Shown: in pieces, positions 8,194-16,488 of the stretch
How positions within the stretch are numbered: position 1 is the first letter of the stretch
Layout: each line of letters begins with the position of its first letter
Assembly: GCF_949298305.1 (NCBI RefSeq)
Contig: NZ_CASFWU010000045.1
Span: 1 to 35,057, forward strand
Length of the DNA stretch: 35,057 nucleotides
DNA from: an uncultured Bacteroides sp.
Lineage (GTDB): Bacteria > Bacteroidota > Bacteroidia > Bacteroidales > Bacteroidaceae
Direction of reading: 5' to 3'
Made by a program: the position numbers and the translations under genes
The notes under the pieces: generated by a model
What the model was told of the DNA's origin: nothing
The model's database searches: none
The model's input: the letters and a program-made list of their open reading frames with translations, nothing else

Positions 8194-9525
8194 TTATGGG
8201 GTTGTCGGGGATGGAGTGGGGCGGAAGGCCTTTCGGATGACTCCTCCGGCCAGCAGGCTCTGTGCGGCTCCTCGGACGAAGAGGTAGGCCAGGAAGGCCA
8301 GCCACAGGGCATGGTTGGCCAGGACGGGGCGCAGGCTGTAATACAGGAGGAAGAAGCAGGCGGCGGCCACAGCCATGGAGACCAGCATGCCGCGTGTGGC
8401 GGTTGCGCCGATGAACACGCCGTCCCAGATGAAGGCCGCTATGCCGGCCGCGGGTATGGCCACTGCCCAGTAGAAGTAGGCGCCGGCCGCATCAATCACT
8501 TCCGCATTGTCGGTCAGCAGTCCCAGGAAGGCATTGCCGCCGCACAGGTAGGCCAGCGTGAAGAGTACGGTCATTAACAGTCCCCACCGGAAGAGGTGGC
8601 GCAGGGTGTCCGTGAACGCCTCCCGGTTCCGGGCCCCGATGTAGCGGCCGCTTAAGGCTTCGCCAGCGAAGGCAAAACCGTCCATCACGTAGGAAAACAG
8701 GGTGAACAACTGCATCAGCAGGGTGTTGACGGCCAGGATGATGTCGCCCTGCGCGGCTCCGGCCGAGGTGAAGAACAGGGTGACGGCCACCAGGCAGAGC
8801 GTGCGCAGGAAAATGTCGCGGTTCACCCGGAAGAAGCGGCCCATGGCCTCGCGTTGCAGCAGTCCCCTGAAGCGGATGTATTTCTGCAGTTTGCCGTATT
8901 GCGCCCACCAGAGGATGAGGCCCATGGCAAGGCCTGCGTATTGGGCAATCAGCGTGCCAAGCGCCACTCCGTCCACCTTCATGCCGCACAGGAACACCAG
9001 GCACAGGCTGGCCGCTATGTTGACCAGGTTCTGGGTGATGGCAATGTACATGGGAACGCGTGAGTTCTGCATTCCGATGTACCAGCCCGTCAGTCCGTAG
9101 AGGCCCAGCATGGCCGGAGCGCCCCAGATGCAGATGTGGAAGTAGAGCGAGGCCAGTTGGCGGACTTCGTCCGTGGGCTGTATCAGCAGGAAGGCAAGTT
9201 GTCTGACGGGTATCTGGAGAGCGATGAGGCAGAGTGCTGCCGCCAGCCCGATGCCCATGGAGCGGAGCAGCAGGCGCACCACTTCGGGCAGGTCGCGCCG
9301 CCCCAGCGCCTGCGAGGTCATGCCGCTGGTACCCATGCGCAGGAAGGCAAAGAGCCAGTAGATGATGTTGAACAGCATGCCGCCCACAGCGATGGCGCCG
9401 ATGTAGGCCGGAGCGCCGAGATGGCCCACGATGGCCACGTCTATCAGTCCCAACAGCGGTACGGTGATGTTGGAAATGATGGACGGGAGGGCTATCTGCA
9501 ATATTTGTCTGTTGCGGGCTTTCAT
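8194..9525 (-). CDS. MATE-family efflux transporter (DinF-like)
   Basis: Integral membrane exporter of the MATE family, which uses H+ or Na+ gradients to expel cationic compounds. From the chosen start it has 443 residues and about twelve hydrophobic segments. The opening, RQILQIALPSIISNITVPLL with GLIDVAIVGHLG, is characteristic of the DinF branch, as is the mid-protein LFSYVMDGFAFAGEALSGRY. The frame is open to 9585, but a TAnnTTTG promoter box on this strand lies inside that extension (9546-9553) and the family N-terminus fits MKARNRQ, so I start at 9525. The gene is GC-rich compared with PUL A. It heads a two-gene unit with the AraC-type regulator and is divergent from the TPR gene. Confidence 0.9.
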   Translation of the reverse strand: MKARNRQILQIALPSIISNITVPLLGLIDVAIVGHLGAPAYIGAIAVGGMLFNIIYWLFAFLRMGTSGMTSQALGRRDLPEVVRLLLRSMGIGLAAALCLIALQIPVRQLAFLLIQPTDEVRQLASLYFHICIWGAPAMLGLYGLTGWYIGMQNSRVPMYIAITQNLVNIAASLCLVFLCGMKVDGVALGTLIAQYAGLAMGLILWWAQYGKLQKYIRFRGLLQREAMGRFFRVNRDIFLRTLCLVAVTLFFTSAGAAQGDIILAVNTLLMQLFTLFSYVMDGFAFAGEALSGRYIGARNREAFTDTLRHLFRWGLLMTVLFTLAYLCGGNAFLGLLTDNAEVIDAAGAYFYWAVAIPAAGIAAFIWDGVFIGATATRGMLVSMAVAAACFFLLYYSLRPVLANHALWLAFLAYLFVRGAAQSLLAGGVIRKAFRPTPSPTTP

Positions 9526-9545
9526 CTTACATTGAAAAGGGACGG

Positions 9546-9553
9546 CAAATGTA
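9546..9553 (-). promoter_or_regulatory. Promoter -7 box of the MATE-AraC unit
   Basis: Read on the minus strand the sequence is TACATTTG, a match to TAnnTTTG. It lies about 20 bp upstream of the ATG at 9525, giving a very short leader. No convincing -33 TTTG is seen. The position helps decide the start codon of the exporter. Confidence 0.45.
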
Positions 9554-9609
9554 CATAGAATTATGGAAATAAAGCCTATAAACATTAACTAATATTCAAC
9601 ATTCTTCCC

Positions 9610-9640
9610 TTGCCGATTGTTGTGGAAGTGTGTAATTTTG
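9610..9640 (+). promoter_or_regulatory. Promoter of the TPR gene
   Basis: TAATTTTG at 9633-9640 matches the TAnnTTTG -7 box, and TTG at 9610-9612 is 20 bp upstream in the -33 position. Transcription would start near 9647, about 40 nt before the ATG at 9685. Confidence 0.5.
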
Positions 9641-9684
9641 TACATGAATTTGCACAAATAATTGAACCTGGACATAACGTGGAA

Positions 9685-10371
9685 ATGATGAGAATCTGGA
9701 CTGTTTTTTTCTTTGTCTTGCTGATGTGCCCGTCCGTTGCGGAGGCACAGACGGCAGAAATCCTGTTGCAGAAGGTGACTGAGGCGCTTTCGGCGGGGAA
9801 GGCTGATTATGCAGTGAGCCTTTTCCGTCAGGCGACGGCGGCAAATGCTGAACAGGCTGAAATATATTATTGGACCCAACTGAACAAGAACACTGACACC
9901 AGCTTGCGGATGGCCGGCGAATTGGCTGCGCATTTTAAGGATTATCGGGTTTACGACAAAGCCTATCTTTTCTATATGGAACTGTTGCAGGCACATCCGG
10001 ACGATGTACAGACGCTGGTGGCTTGTGCCGAAACCCAACTGATGCGTGGCGACGAGGACGATGCGCGCAGGCTGTACGAGAAGGTGCTTGGGCTGGATGC
10101 CGACAATCTGCAGGCCAACATCTTTCTGGGGAACTATTACTTTCTTCAGGCCGAGAATCGCAAGAAACGGCTGGAGGAGGACTTCAAGCACCTGGCCTCG
10201 CCCACGCGGATGCAGTACGCACGTTATCGGAACGGGCTTTCGGACATCTTTGCCGGAGGCTACGAGAAGGCCAAGGCCTGTCTGCAGCGGGTGTTGCAAC
10301 TTTTCCCTTCTTCCTCGGAGGCCGGCCATATCCTGGAACGCATCAAGAAACTGGAAGCCGAGCTGAAATAG
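9685..10371 (+). CDS. Secreted tetratricopeptide-repeat (TPR) protein
   Basis: A 228-residue protein with a cleavable signal peptide (MMRIWTVFFFVLLMCPSVAEAQ), so it is probably periplasmic. The rest is helical and organised as TPR-like repeats: ALSAGKADYAVSLFRQATAA, then AYLFYMELLQAHPDDVQTLV, DARRLYEKVLGLDADNLQANIF and a final YEKAKACLQRVLQLFPSSSEA. Repeats of this kind bind peptides or partner proteins. No enzyme motif is visible. The frame is open from 9610, but the promoter lies there and the signal peptide begins at 9685 (or at the ATG at 9688). It is divergent from the MATE gene and convergent with the HTCS gene, so it is a single-gene transcript. Its partner and role are unknown. Confidence 0.8.
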   Translation: MMRIWTVFFFVLLMCPSVAEAQTAEILLQKVTEALSAGKADYAVSLFRQATAANAEQAEIYYWTQLNKNTDTSLRMAGELAAHFKDYRVYDKAYLFYMELLQAHPDDVQTLVACAETQLMRGDEDDARRLYEKVLGLDADNLQANIFLGNYYFLQAENRKKRLEEDFKHLASPTRMQYARYRNGLSDIFAGGYEKAKACLQRVLQLFPSSSEAGHILERIKKLEAELK

Positions 10372-10486
10372 GCGGATTGCTCTACGGAGAGACCGGCCTT
10401 CTTCACAAGGCAGGGATGAAGCGGACTTTTCGGGCCGCATTTGCTGCCAATCCGTAAAAGTCTGCGTCTGGCCTTTCGGTGTTTTT

Positions 10487-10609
10487 CTTTTGCAGACGCT
10501 TGCGGTCACATCCGGCCATGCAAGCATCGTCCGTGGACCGTGCTTGCATGGTGGACAGACCGTGCTTGCATGGAAGACGGACCATGCAAGCTTCTTCCAA
10601 GGCTTGCAT
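10487..10609. repeat. 11-bp-phased tandem repeat array with stem-loops (array 1)
   Basis: In this convergent gap between the TPR and HTCS genes the sequence steps in exact 11-bp units. From 10498 the units are GCTTGCGGTCA, CATCCGGCCAT, GCAAGCATCGT (10520), CCGTGGACCGT, GCTTGCATGGT (10542), GGACAGACCGT, GCTTGCATGGA (10564), AGACGGACCAT, GCAAGCTTCTT (10586). The GCAAGC/GCTTGC cores thus recur every 22 bp with a GACnGACC-type unit between them. Core polarity alternates, so stems can form: CATGCAAGCA 10517-10526 with TGCTTGCATG 10541-10550, TGCTTGCATG 10563-10572 with CATGCAAGC 10583-10591, or ATGCAAGC 10584-10591 with GCTTGCAT 10602-10609, the last followed by a T run at 10616. Short open frames across it are non-coding artefacts of the repeat. 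It may act as a bidirectional terminator, but its origin is unknown. Confidence 0.85.
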
Positions 10610-10641
10610 TTCAGGTTTTTACGAGCCTTTCTTTCTCCCCC

Positions 10642-13600
10642 TTACCGTTGTGTGCTTTCTGTTCCCTGGGAAGTCTGTGCGGCCTTTTCCTTCAGTTTCT
10701 TGAGGTATTCGGACGGTATGCAGCCGAACTCCTCCTTGAAGCATTGGCGGAAGTAGAACAGGTTGTTGATGCCCACCTTGAAGGCTATTTCCGAAATGGT
10801 GTATTTGCCTTCGAGCAGGAACTGTTCGGCATGCTTCATCTTCATTTTCCGCACATATTCATTGGTAGACAGGCCTGTCAGCGCCTTCATCTTGCGGTAG
10901 AGCGTGGAGCTGCTCATGCACATCTTGTCTGACAGATAGCTGATGTCTATCTTGTCCGACGACAGCCGCGCTTCAATCAGCTCGTTGATTTTCAGGATGA
11001 AGTCGTTGTCTATCTTGTTGAGCGACTCCATGACGCGTGCCGACTTGTCGCTGCTGCCGTCTGCCTTGGCGTGGAAGTGCTCGGCCAGCTTCTTGCGGTT
11101 TTCTATCAGGTTGTCTATGCGGCTGTGGAGCAGGCTGGCGCTGAACGGTTTGGTCAGGTAAGAGTCGGCTCCCATGGCATATCCCTCTTCTTTGTCGTGC
11201 AGCGAGTCCTTGGCCGTGAGCAGAATGATGGGTATGTGGCTGGTCCGCACGTCCTTTTTCAGGTCGCGGCACATCTCGTTGCCGTCCATTACGGGCATCA
11301 TGATGTCGCTGACAATGATGTCCGGTATTTCTTTCAGTGCAATTTCCTTACCCCGTTTTCCGTTGTCGGCGGTACGTATGTCGAAATACTCGCCCAGCGA
11401 TTCGGCAATGTAGTGGCGGATGTCCGGGTTGTCTTCCACAATCAGCAGGATGGGGCGGTCGTCGGCCGGGTTTTCCTCTTCCTTTTCCGGTGTCTCTTCT
11501 GCGGGCATTTCTTCGGGCGAGTCGTTGTGCAGGGCGTTCGGATAGGAGTTGTCGGTCAGCAGGCTGACGCAGAAGTTGCTGCCTTCGTTGGGCGTGCTCA
11601 CTACGCTGATTTCTCCTTCGTGCAGCGTCACCAGGTTCTTCACCAGGGCCAGCCCGATGCCGGTCCCCGACGCCTGATGCTTTCCGCCCTCCTGGTAGTA
11701 GCGGTCGAAGATGTGGGGCAGGGCTTCCGGCTTGATGCCGTATCCGGTGTCGCTGACCCGGATGTCGGTGTGGTGGATGCCGTTGCTTTCCGTGCGTTCT
11801 ACCCCGATGGTGATGGTGCCTTTCTCCGTATATTTGATGGCGTTGGATATCAGGTTGTCGAGGATGGTGAGGATGACCTCCTTGTCGTAGTACATCAGGA
11901 TGTTTTCTTCCTTGATGTCCAGTTGGATGCTTACCTCGTTCTTGGGGTTCAGTTCCTTGTATTTCAGGCCGACCTCGTGTATGAGCGGCACGATGTTGCT
12001 CCGGCGGACGTTGAGTTTCTTGTTCCGTGTTTCGGTCTTTCGGAATTCCAGAATCTGGTTAATCAGGTTGAGCAGGCGGAGGGCGCTTTGGTGGATGACC
12101 GAAATCTTCTGGGCGTCTTTGGTGGAGAGGGTGTCGCTTTTCTGGAGGTCTTCCAGCGGCCCCACAATCAGGGTGAGCGGTGTGCGCAGTTCGTGGGTGA
12201 TGTTGGTGAAGAAGCGCATCCGTTCGTCGTTCAGTTCCTGCTCGTGTTCGTGGTTCTGTTTCTCTATCTTGTAGAGCGTTTCGGCATCGAGTCTTTTCTT
12301 GTAGGCATAGAAGATGGCGAACAGGACGGTGCCCGAGAGCAGCACGTAGAATGTCTTGGCCCACCAGGTGAGCCAGAAGGGCGGGGTGATGCGGATTTCC
12401 AGCGAGGTGATTTGGTCTGACCATTGCTGGTTGTGTATCCGGGCCCTTACCTGGAACTGGTACTTGCCCGGGGGGAGGTTGCGGAAGGTGACGTTGTTGG
12501 GGGTAGTCACCGTGTACCAGGAGTTGTCAAGCCCTTTCAGCATATAGGCATATTCCACCAGGTTTACCAGGGCATAGTTCTGTACGTTGAAGTTGATGCT
12601 GAAGCTGTTCTGCTTGTATGCCAGCTTGATGTATTTCTGTCCGTTGGGCAGGATGCTGTTCTGGTCGTTTTTGGCGTTGCTGATGGAACCCAGTATTTCA
12701 ATGTTGTTGATGAAGGCCGGCGGCGATATGCGTTCCTGCAGAACGTTTTCGGGGTTGAAGTAACACAGGCCGTTGATGGAGCCGAAATAGAGGTTCCCGT
12801 CCTGGTCTGTTGTCACGCATCCGCGGCAGAAGCTGCCCAGGGGCAGATTGTCTCGGCTGTCGTAGTTGTAGAACGTGTCTTGGCTGTTGACAAGGCAGCT
12901 GATTCCTTTGTTGGTACTCACCCAGATGTTGCCTTCCTTGTCTTCTGCAATGGCCTGAATGTGCGTGTTGTTCAGTCCGCTTTCGCGCTGGTAGACGGTG
13001 TATGTCTGTTCGGTTGGCGAGGGGAAGCACACCAGTCCCTCGCCGGTTGCCACCCACAGGCGCTGTTTGCTGTCTTCAAAGAGGGCGTTTACGGTGTTCG
13101 AGGGGAAGTTGGCGTCTACGTTGAAGAGTTTGAGCAGGTTGAGGCCGGAGTCGTACAGGCCCAGTCCGCCTCCGAAGAATCCCACCCAGACTTGTCCCTG
13201 CGCGTCCTTCAGCACGCAGCGCACCAGGTTGTTTTCGCGGTTGTAGTGTTCCTTGACGGTCTGTGTGTCGCGGTCCATCAGGTAGATGCCCTCGCTGGTG
13301 CCTACCCAGATGCAGCCTTGGCGGTCTTCAAAGAAGGAGCGGATGTCCGTCCGGTTGTTGTCCTGCAATTTGATTTTTTTGAACTGCTGTTTCTGGGGGT
13401 CGTAGAAGACAATTCCTCCATAGAACAGTCCGAACCACAATCCTCCCTTCGAATCACAGAATGAGGCTTGTACGGAGTTGGCGTTCAGGTGTTTGCTCGT
13501 TTCGTTGTAGACGGCAACGCGTTTCCCGTTGCTGAAGCGGTTGATGCCGTTTCCGTCGGTACCTATCCAAAGGTCGCCGTTCCGGTCTATGCAGACGCTT

Positions 13601-14727
13601 GATGCCGTTTTGTTGGTCAGGCTGTTGTCCATGGAGGGGAAGGGCGAGTAGCGGTAGGAACTGAACAGAGGAGGTTCCAGCCTGACAAAGTTGATGCCGC
13701 CGCCCCACGTGCCCGCCCAGATGTTGTTGAAGGAGTCCTGGAACAGACAGCGGATACTGGAGTTGGAAAGCCCGTATTCATCGTCTCCTTCTTTGATGAA
13801 TTGGAACTGGTAGGAGTCTGATGTCCGGTAAAGGTGCTGCGAAAGGTCCAGTATGGCGATGCCTCCAAACTCCATGGCTATCCAGAGCTTGTTGTCGTGC
13901 ATCTGCTTGATGTCATGGACGCGGCGCGACAGGCTGCGGTTCTTGTCGTTGAAGGTGATGAAGTTGTTGGCTTCGGGGTTGAACAGGGCCAGTCCGCGGT
14001 TGGTGCCTACCCACACGTTGCCGTTCTTGTCCCGGTAGACGCAGTTTACTTCGTTGCCGGGCAGGCTGTTGGGGTCTTTGGGGTCGTGCCGGAAGTTTTG
14101 TGCACTTTGGTCTTTGACGGACAGGATGCTGAGTCCTTCCCATACATGTCCGATGTAGAGCAGGTCGTTTCCGCCGTCGGCGAGCGACCAGATGTGGTTG
14201 CTGCCCAGTCCCGGCACGTTGCCGGTGTTGTAGTGCGTGAATTTCCCCGTGCTTTTGTCAAAGTAGTCGATGCCTTTCCAGTAAGTCCCTATCCACAGGT
14301 TGCCGTCTGCCGCGGGAGATATTTGGGTGATGTCGTCCGTAATCAGACCGTCGGGATTGTTGTCGTCGTGTTTGTAGGCGGTGAATGTGTGGTCGTCATA
14401 ATTGTAGGCATTCAGTCCGGCGCGTTGCGTCCCAATCCACAGGATGGGCTTTTCAGGATCGTCCAGCAGGCAGTTCAGTTCATTGCCCGTAAGGCCGGGC
14501 TTGCCGGAAGTCTCTTCTTTATAATAGGATATGAAGCGCGTGCCGTCAAACTTGTTCAGTCCCTCTTCCGTGGCAAACCACAGGAAACCTTTCTTGTCTT
14601 GGGCGATGCTTACTACATGGTTGCTCGACAGTCCTTCTCCCACTCCCAGCTGACTGATGGAGTAGGGCTGTGCCGACAGTGCCAGAAACGGCAGGAAGGC
14701 AAGTATGGAAAGCAGTGTGTTTTTCAT
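10642..14727 (-). CDS. Hybrid two-component system sensor-regulator (HTCS) controlling PUL B
   Basis: One-protein signal transduction system of 1361 residues, in the inner membrane with a periplasmic sensor. Order of parts: signal peptide (1-19); about fourteen two-component-propeller (Reg_prop) repeats forming two beta-propellers (about 20-690, recurrent patterns such as GFLWFATEEGLNKFD and GNLWIGT); a Y_Y_Y domain (about 720-780); one membrane helix (about 785-806); HisKA with phospho-acceptor His near 845 in THELRTPLT; HATPase with DTGYGIKPEALPHIF and GTGIGLALVKNLV; a receiver domain (about 1091-1210) with Asp1141 in VSDIMMPVMDG; and an AraC-type DNA-binding domain (about 1247-1350). All key residues are present. 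HTCS sensors bind an oligosaccharide released from the target glycan and switch on the neighbouring PUL. It is divergent from the PUL B operon with a 241-bp shared control region. Confidence 0.95.
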   Translation of the reverse strand: MKNTLLSILAFLPFLALSAQPYSISQLGVGEGLSSNHVVSIAQDKKGFLWFATEEGLNKFDGTRFISYYKEETSGKPGLTGNELNCLLDDPEKPILWIGTQRAGLNAYNYDDHTFTAYKHDDNNPDGLITDDITQISPAADGNLWIGTYWKGIDYFDKSTGKFTHYNTGNVPGLGSNHIWSLADGGNDLLYIGHVWEGLSILSVKDQSAQNFRHDPKDPNSLPGNEVNCVYRDKNGNVWVGTNRGLALFNPEANNFITFNDKNRSLSRRVHDIKQMHDNKLWIAMEFGGIAILDLSQHLYRTSDSYQFQFIKEGDDEYGLSNSSIRCLFQDSFNNIWAGTWGGGINFVRLEPPLFSSYRYSPFPSMDNSLTNKTASSVCIDRNGDLWIGTDGNGINRFSNGKRVAVYNETSKHLNANSVQASFCDSKGGLWFGLFYGGIVFYDPQKQQFKKIKLQDNNRTDIRSFFEDRQGCIWVGTSEGIYLMDRDTQTVKEHYNRENNLVRCVLKDAQGQVWVGFFGGGLGLYDSGLNLLKLFNVDANFPSNTVNALFEDSKQRLWVATGEGLVCFPSPTEQTYTVYQRESGLNNTHIQAIAEDKEGNIWVSTNKGISCLVNSQDTFYNYDSRDNLPLGSFCRGCVTTDQDGNLYFGSINGLCYFNPENVLQERISPPAFINNIEILGSISNAKNDQNSILPNGQKYIKLAYKQNSFSINFNVQNYALVNLVEYAYMLKGLDNSWYTVTTPNNVTFRNLPPGKYQFQVRARIHNQQWSDQITSLEIRITPPFWLTWWAKTFYVLLSGTVLFAIFYAYKKRLDAETLYKIEKQNHEHEQELNDERMRFFTNITHELRTPLTLIVGPLEDLQKSDTLSTKDAQKISVIHQSALRLLNLINQILEFRKTETRNKKLNVRRSNIVPLIHEVGLKYKELNPKNEVSIQLDIKEENILMYYDKEVILTILDNLISNAIKYTEKGTITIGVERTESNGIHHTDIRVSDTGYGIKPEALPHIFDRYYQEGGKHQASGTGIGLALVKNLVTLHEGEISVVSTPNEGSNFCVSLLTDNSYPNALHNDSPEEMPAEETPEKEEENPADDRPILLIVEDNPDIRHYIAESLGEYFDIRTADNGKRGKEIALKEIPDIIVSDIMMPVMDGNEMCRDLKKDVRTSHIPIILLTAKDSLHDKEEGYAMGADSYLTKPFSASLLHSRIDNLIENRKKLAEHFHAKADGSSDKSARVMESLNKIDNDFILKINELIEARLSSDKIDISYLSDKMCMSSSTLYRKMKALTGLSTNEYVRKMKMKHAEQFLLEGKYTISEIAFKVGINNLFYFRQCFKEEFGCIPSEYLKKLKEKAAQTSQGTESTQR

Positions 14728-14797
14728 GTTCCTGATGATTCCTTTGTTGTTTTGTTAATAATGCGGCCGCCTGCCGGCAGCCGTCGGTTCGTTGTCT

Positions 14798-14805
14798 CAA
14801 AGATA
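14798..14805 (-). promoter_or_regulatory. Promoter -7 box of the HTCS gene
   Basis: On the minus strand the sequence is TATCTTTG, an exact TAnnTTTG match, placed about 70 bp upstream of the HTCS start codon. No good -33 element is seen. Confidence 0.5.
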
Positions 14806-14827
14806 ACGAGAAAATCTTAAAATGATG

Positions 14828-14869
14828 TGCAGAAATCGTGCATTGACGGATTTGCATACTACCTCTGCA
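14828..14869. promoter_or_regulatory. TGCA cluster, candidate HTCS operator
   Basis: Four TGCA motifs at 14828, 14839, 14853 and 14866 lie within 42 bp, in the divergent control region between the HTCS gene and the PUL B operon. They end 33 bp before the operon's -7 box. AraC-type output domains usually bind paired sites upstream of the promoter, so this is a candidate activator site. That role is inferred from position only. Confidence 0.3.
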
Positions 14870-14902
14870 AGATTTATAGGGTTATTTCTGTATATTTTAG
14901 TA

Positions 14903-14910
14903 TATTTTTG
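14903..14910 (+). promoter_or_regulatory. Promoter -7 box of the PUL B operon
   Basis: TATTTTTG matches TAnnTTTG and lies 58 bp upstream of the lipoprotein start at 14969. There is no convincing -33 TTTG at the proper distance, as expected for a promoter that depends on an activator such as the adjacent HTCS. Confidence 0.5.
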
Positions 14911-14968
14911 CATGACCGATTAAGGAAATCGGAGATAAGCTATATTGTTTAACTTAAATAGAATATGT

Positions 14969-16468
14969 ATGAAGAAGCATTTCTTGAATGCCACTTTCTG
15001 GGCATTTTTATCGCTGGCTTTATGTACTGTCGGATGTAGCGATGACGAGGGCTACGCCGATGTGGACGGACAGGAACCTACGATGGCTTTAGTGACTGAC
15101 CATATTCAGTCGGGAGCCGGTCACCGGTTTACCATTGAAGGAACATTGACCGATGCCGATGGTATAGCAACCATCAATCTGCAATGCGCCGACCTCTATC
15201 TGAACAAGACCATCGATTTGATTGAAATCTATGGTGAACCTAAGACTTCTTATGAGTTGAGCTACCATTACGATTTGGACCGTAACGAACTGGGCGAACG
15301 TTTCACGGTGAAGGTGACGGTCACCGATGTAGGCGGTCGCAGCGTGTCGCAGGATGTGCTGGTGACGATGGACGGCGATTTCTCTGCGCCGGTGTTCATT
15401 TCCGCTCCGTCAGAGACGGTGAATGTACTGATTCGTGAGGAAACGGTTTATACGCTGAACCTCTCTGTTTCCGATGACCGTTCGCTGGATCACATCTTGA
15501 TTAACATTCCGGGCATCAGCGGTTATGAAAATCTGCAGGTCGACGCTGAAGGAGCCGCTTCGTTCACTTTCTCGGACCGCATCACTTTCCCGAACGAAGT
15601 TAAGAATTATGATTTGACGGTTACGGCGGTTGACGGCGTAGGTAACGAAACCTCCGTCTCCTGTGTCATTGCTGTGGATGAGTTGCAGGACTATGAACGC
15701 ATGTATCTGGCCGATGTGGCTACGGCGGAAGAGCTGAACAGCGATGTCTTCGGTGTGCCGATGCGTATTGACCATGTAGGCGAGTTCCAGTATCGCGCCA
15801 GATATTATTGTGCTGCCGCCAATACGGAAATCTTCTTCCTGCCGCAGGCCAACGACTTCTCTCCGATTTGTTTCGGCCTCGATCCGTCGGACAACAGCGT
15901 GCTGACCAGTGATCCTGACTTGGCCCAACCTATTGTACTGACTGAAGCCAATGTTTACTATGACATTACGTTCAATACCAATACGGGAGAATACAGCATG
16001 TCCACTTATTCGGTAAACGATGCCGATGACCCGTGGCCGTCGAGCATGGTGTACGGATTGCCTACGATGGACAAATGGAATGACGGTGGCAGCACAATGA
16101 TGGATTTCACGTTCGGATTGACATCTGACAATCCTACGACCGTAGAATCCTTTGTTCAGGATGCCAACAATCCTCATCTTTTCTATTATCAGACTCCGTT
16201 GAGCCTGACTGCCGGCGAAGAGATGAACTTCATCATTCACAATTATCACACTGACCAGTGGTGGAACTTCACAAGATGGTGCAGTACTTCCAGCACGGAT
16301 TTGGAAATCTTCAGCTATTACACAGGAAGCACGTTCCGCAATATGGATTACAGCGGACCGACAACCGGCGAAGATGTATGGTCAAAACCCGTGGTGAACA
16401 CGACTGGTAACTATCAATTCTATTTTGATTCACATCTGGGTAGAGCTAAATTAGTACGAGTAGATTAA
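14969..16468 (+). CDS. Surface glycan-binding lipoprotein, SusE/F-like (PUL B)
   Basis: First gene of the PUL B operon. From the ATG at 14969 it is 499 residues with a lipoprotein signal ending in CTVGCSDDEGYAD. The acidic stretch after the Cys is the type that sends Bacteroidetes lipoproteins to the cell surface. Residues about 35-135 and 140-240 look like two Ig/cadherin-like beta-sandwich domains (FTIEGTLTDADGIATINL with VKVTVTDVGGRS, and LNLSVSDDRSLDHILI with LTVTAVDGVGNETS). The second half has two related modules with EIFFLPQANDFSPICFGLDP and a terminal GNYQFYFDSHLGRAKLVRVD, as in SusE/SusF-type starch-binding-like proteins. No catalytic motif is visible. Its stop codon overlaps an upstream ATG of susC (TAATG at 16466-16470), implying translational coupling. 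A longer frame starts at 14945, but the signal peptide favours 14969. The ligand is unknown. Confidence 0.8.
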   Translation: MKKHFLNATFWAFLSLALCTVGCSDDEGYADVDGQEPTMALVTDHIQSGAGHRFTIEGTLTDADGIATINLQCADLYLNKTIDLIEIYGEPKTSYELSYHYDLDRNELGERFTVKVTVTDVGGRSVSQDVLVTMDGDFSAPVFISAPSETVNVLIREETVYTLNLSVSDDRSLDHILINIPGISGYENLQVDAEGAASFTFSDRITFPNEVKNYDLTVTAVDGVGNETSVSCVIAVDELQDYERMYLADVATAEELNSDVFGVPMRIDHVGEFQYRARYYCAAANTEIFFLPQANDFSPICFGLDPSDNSVLTSDPDLAQPIVLTEANVYYDITFNTNTGEYSMSTYSVNDADDPWPSSMVYGLPTMDKWNDGGSTMMDFTFGLTSDNPTTVESFVQDANNPHLFYYQTPLSLTAGEEMNFIIHNYHTDQWWNFTRWCSTSSTDLEIFSYYTGSTFRNMDYSGPTTGEDVWSKPVVNTTGNYQFYFDSHLGRAKLVRVD

Positions 16469-16488
16469 TGAACCTAAAATATCTAAAT

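Noticed and set aside
7579..8577. A long plus-strand open frame (about 330 codons) across the AraC and MATE genes
   Set aside because: It is the shadow of two clear minus-strand genes in GC-rich DNA, low in hydrophobic pattern and with no recognisable motif.
10487..10609. CRISPR array
   Set aside because: Units are 11 bp, degenerate and contiguous, with no 30-40 bp unique spacers and no cas genes nearby.
10403..10756. Short open frames with CKHG/HASIV-like repeated peptides over array 1, and similar ones at 25636-25960
   Set aside because: The repeated peptides result from an 11-bp DNA repeat that reads open in several frames and on both strands; there is no start context or composition of a real gene.
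11071..14820. Several long plus-strand frames opposite the HTCS gene
   Set aside because: They are antisense shadows of a gene whose domains are unambiguous.
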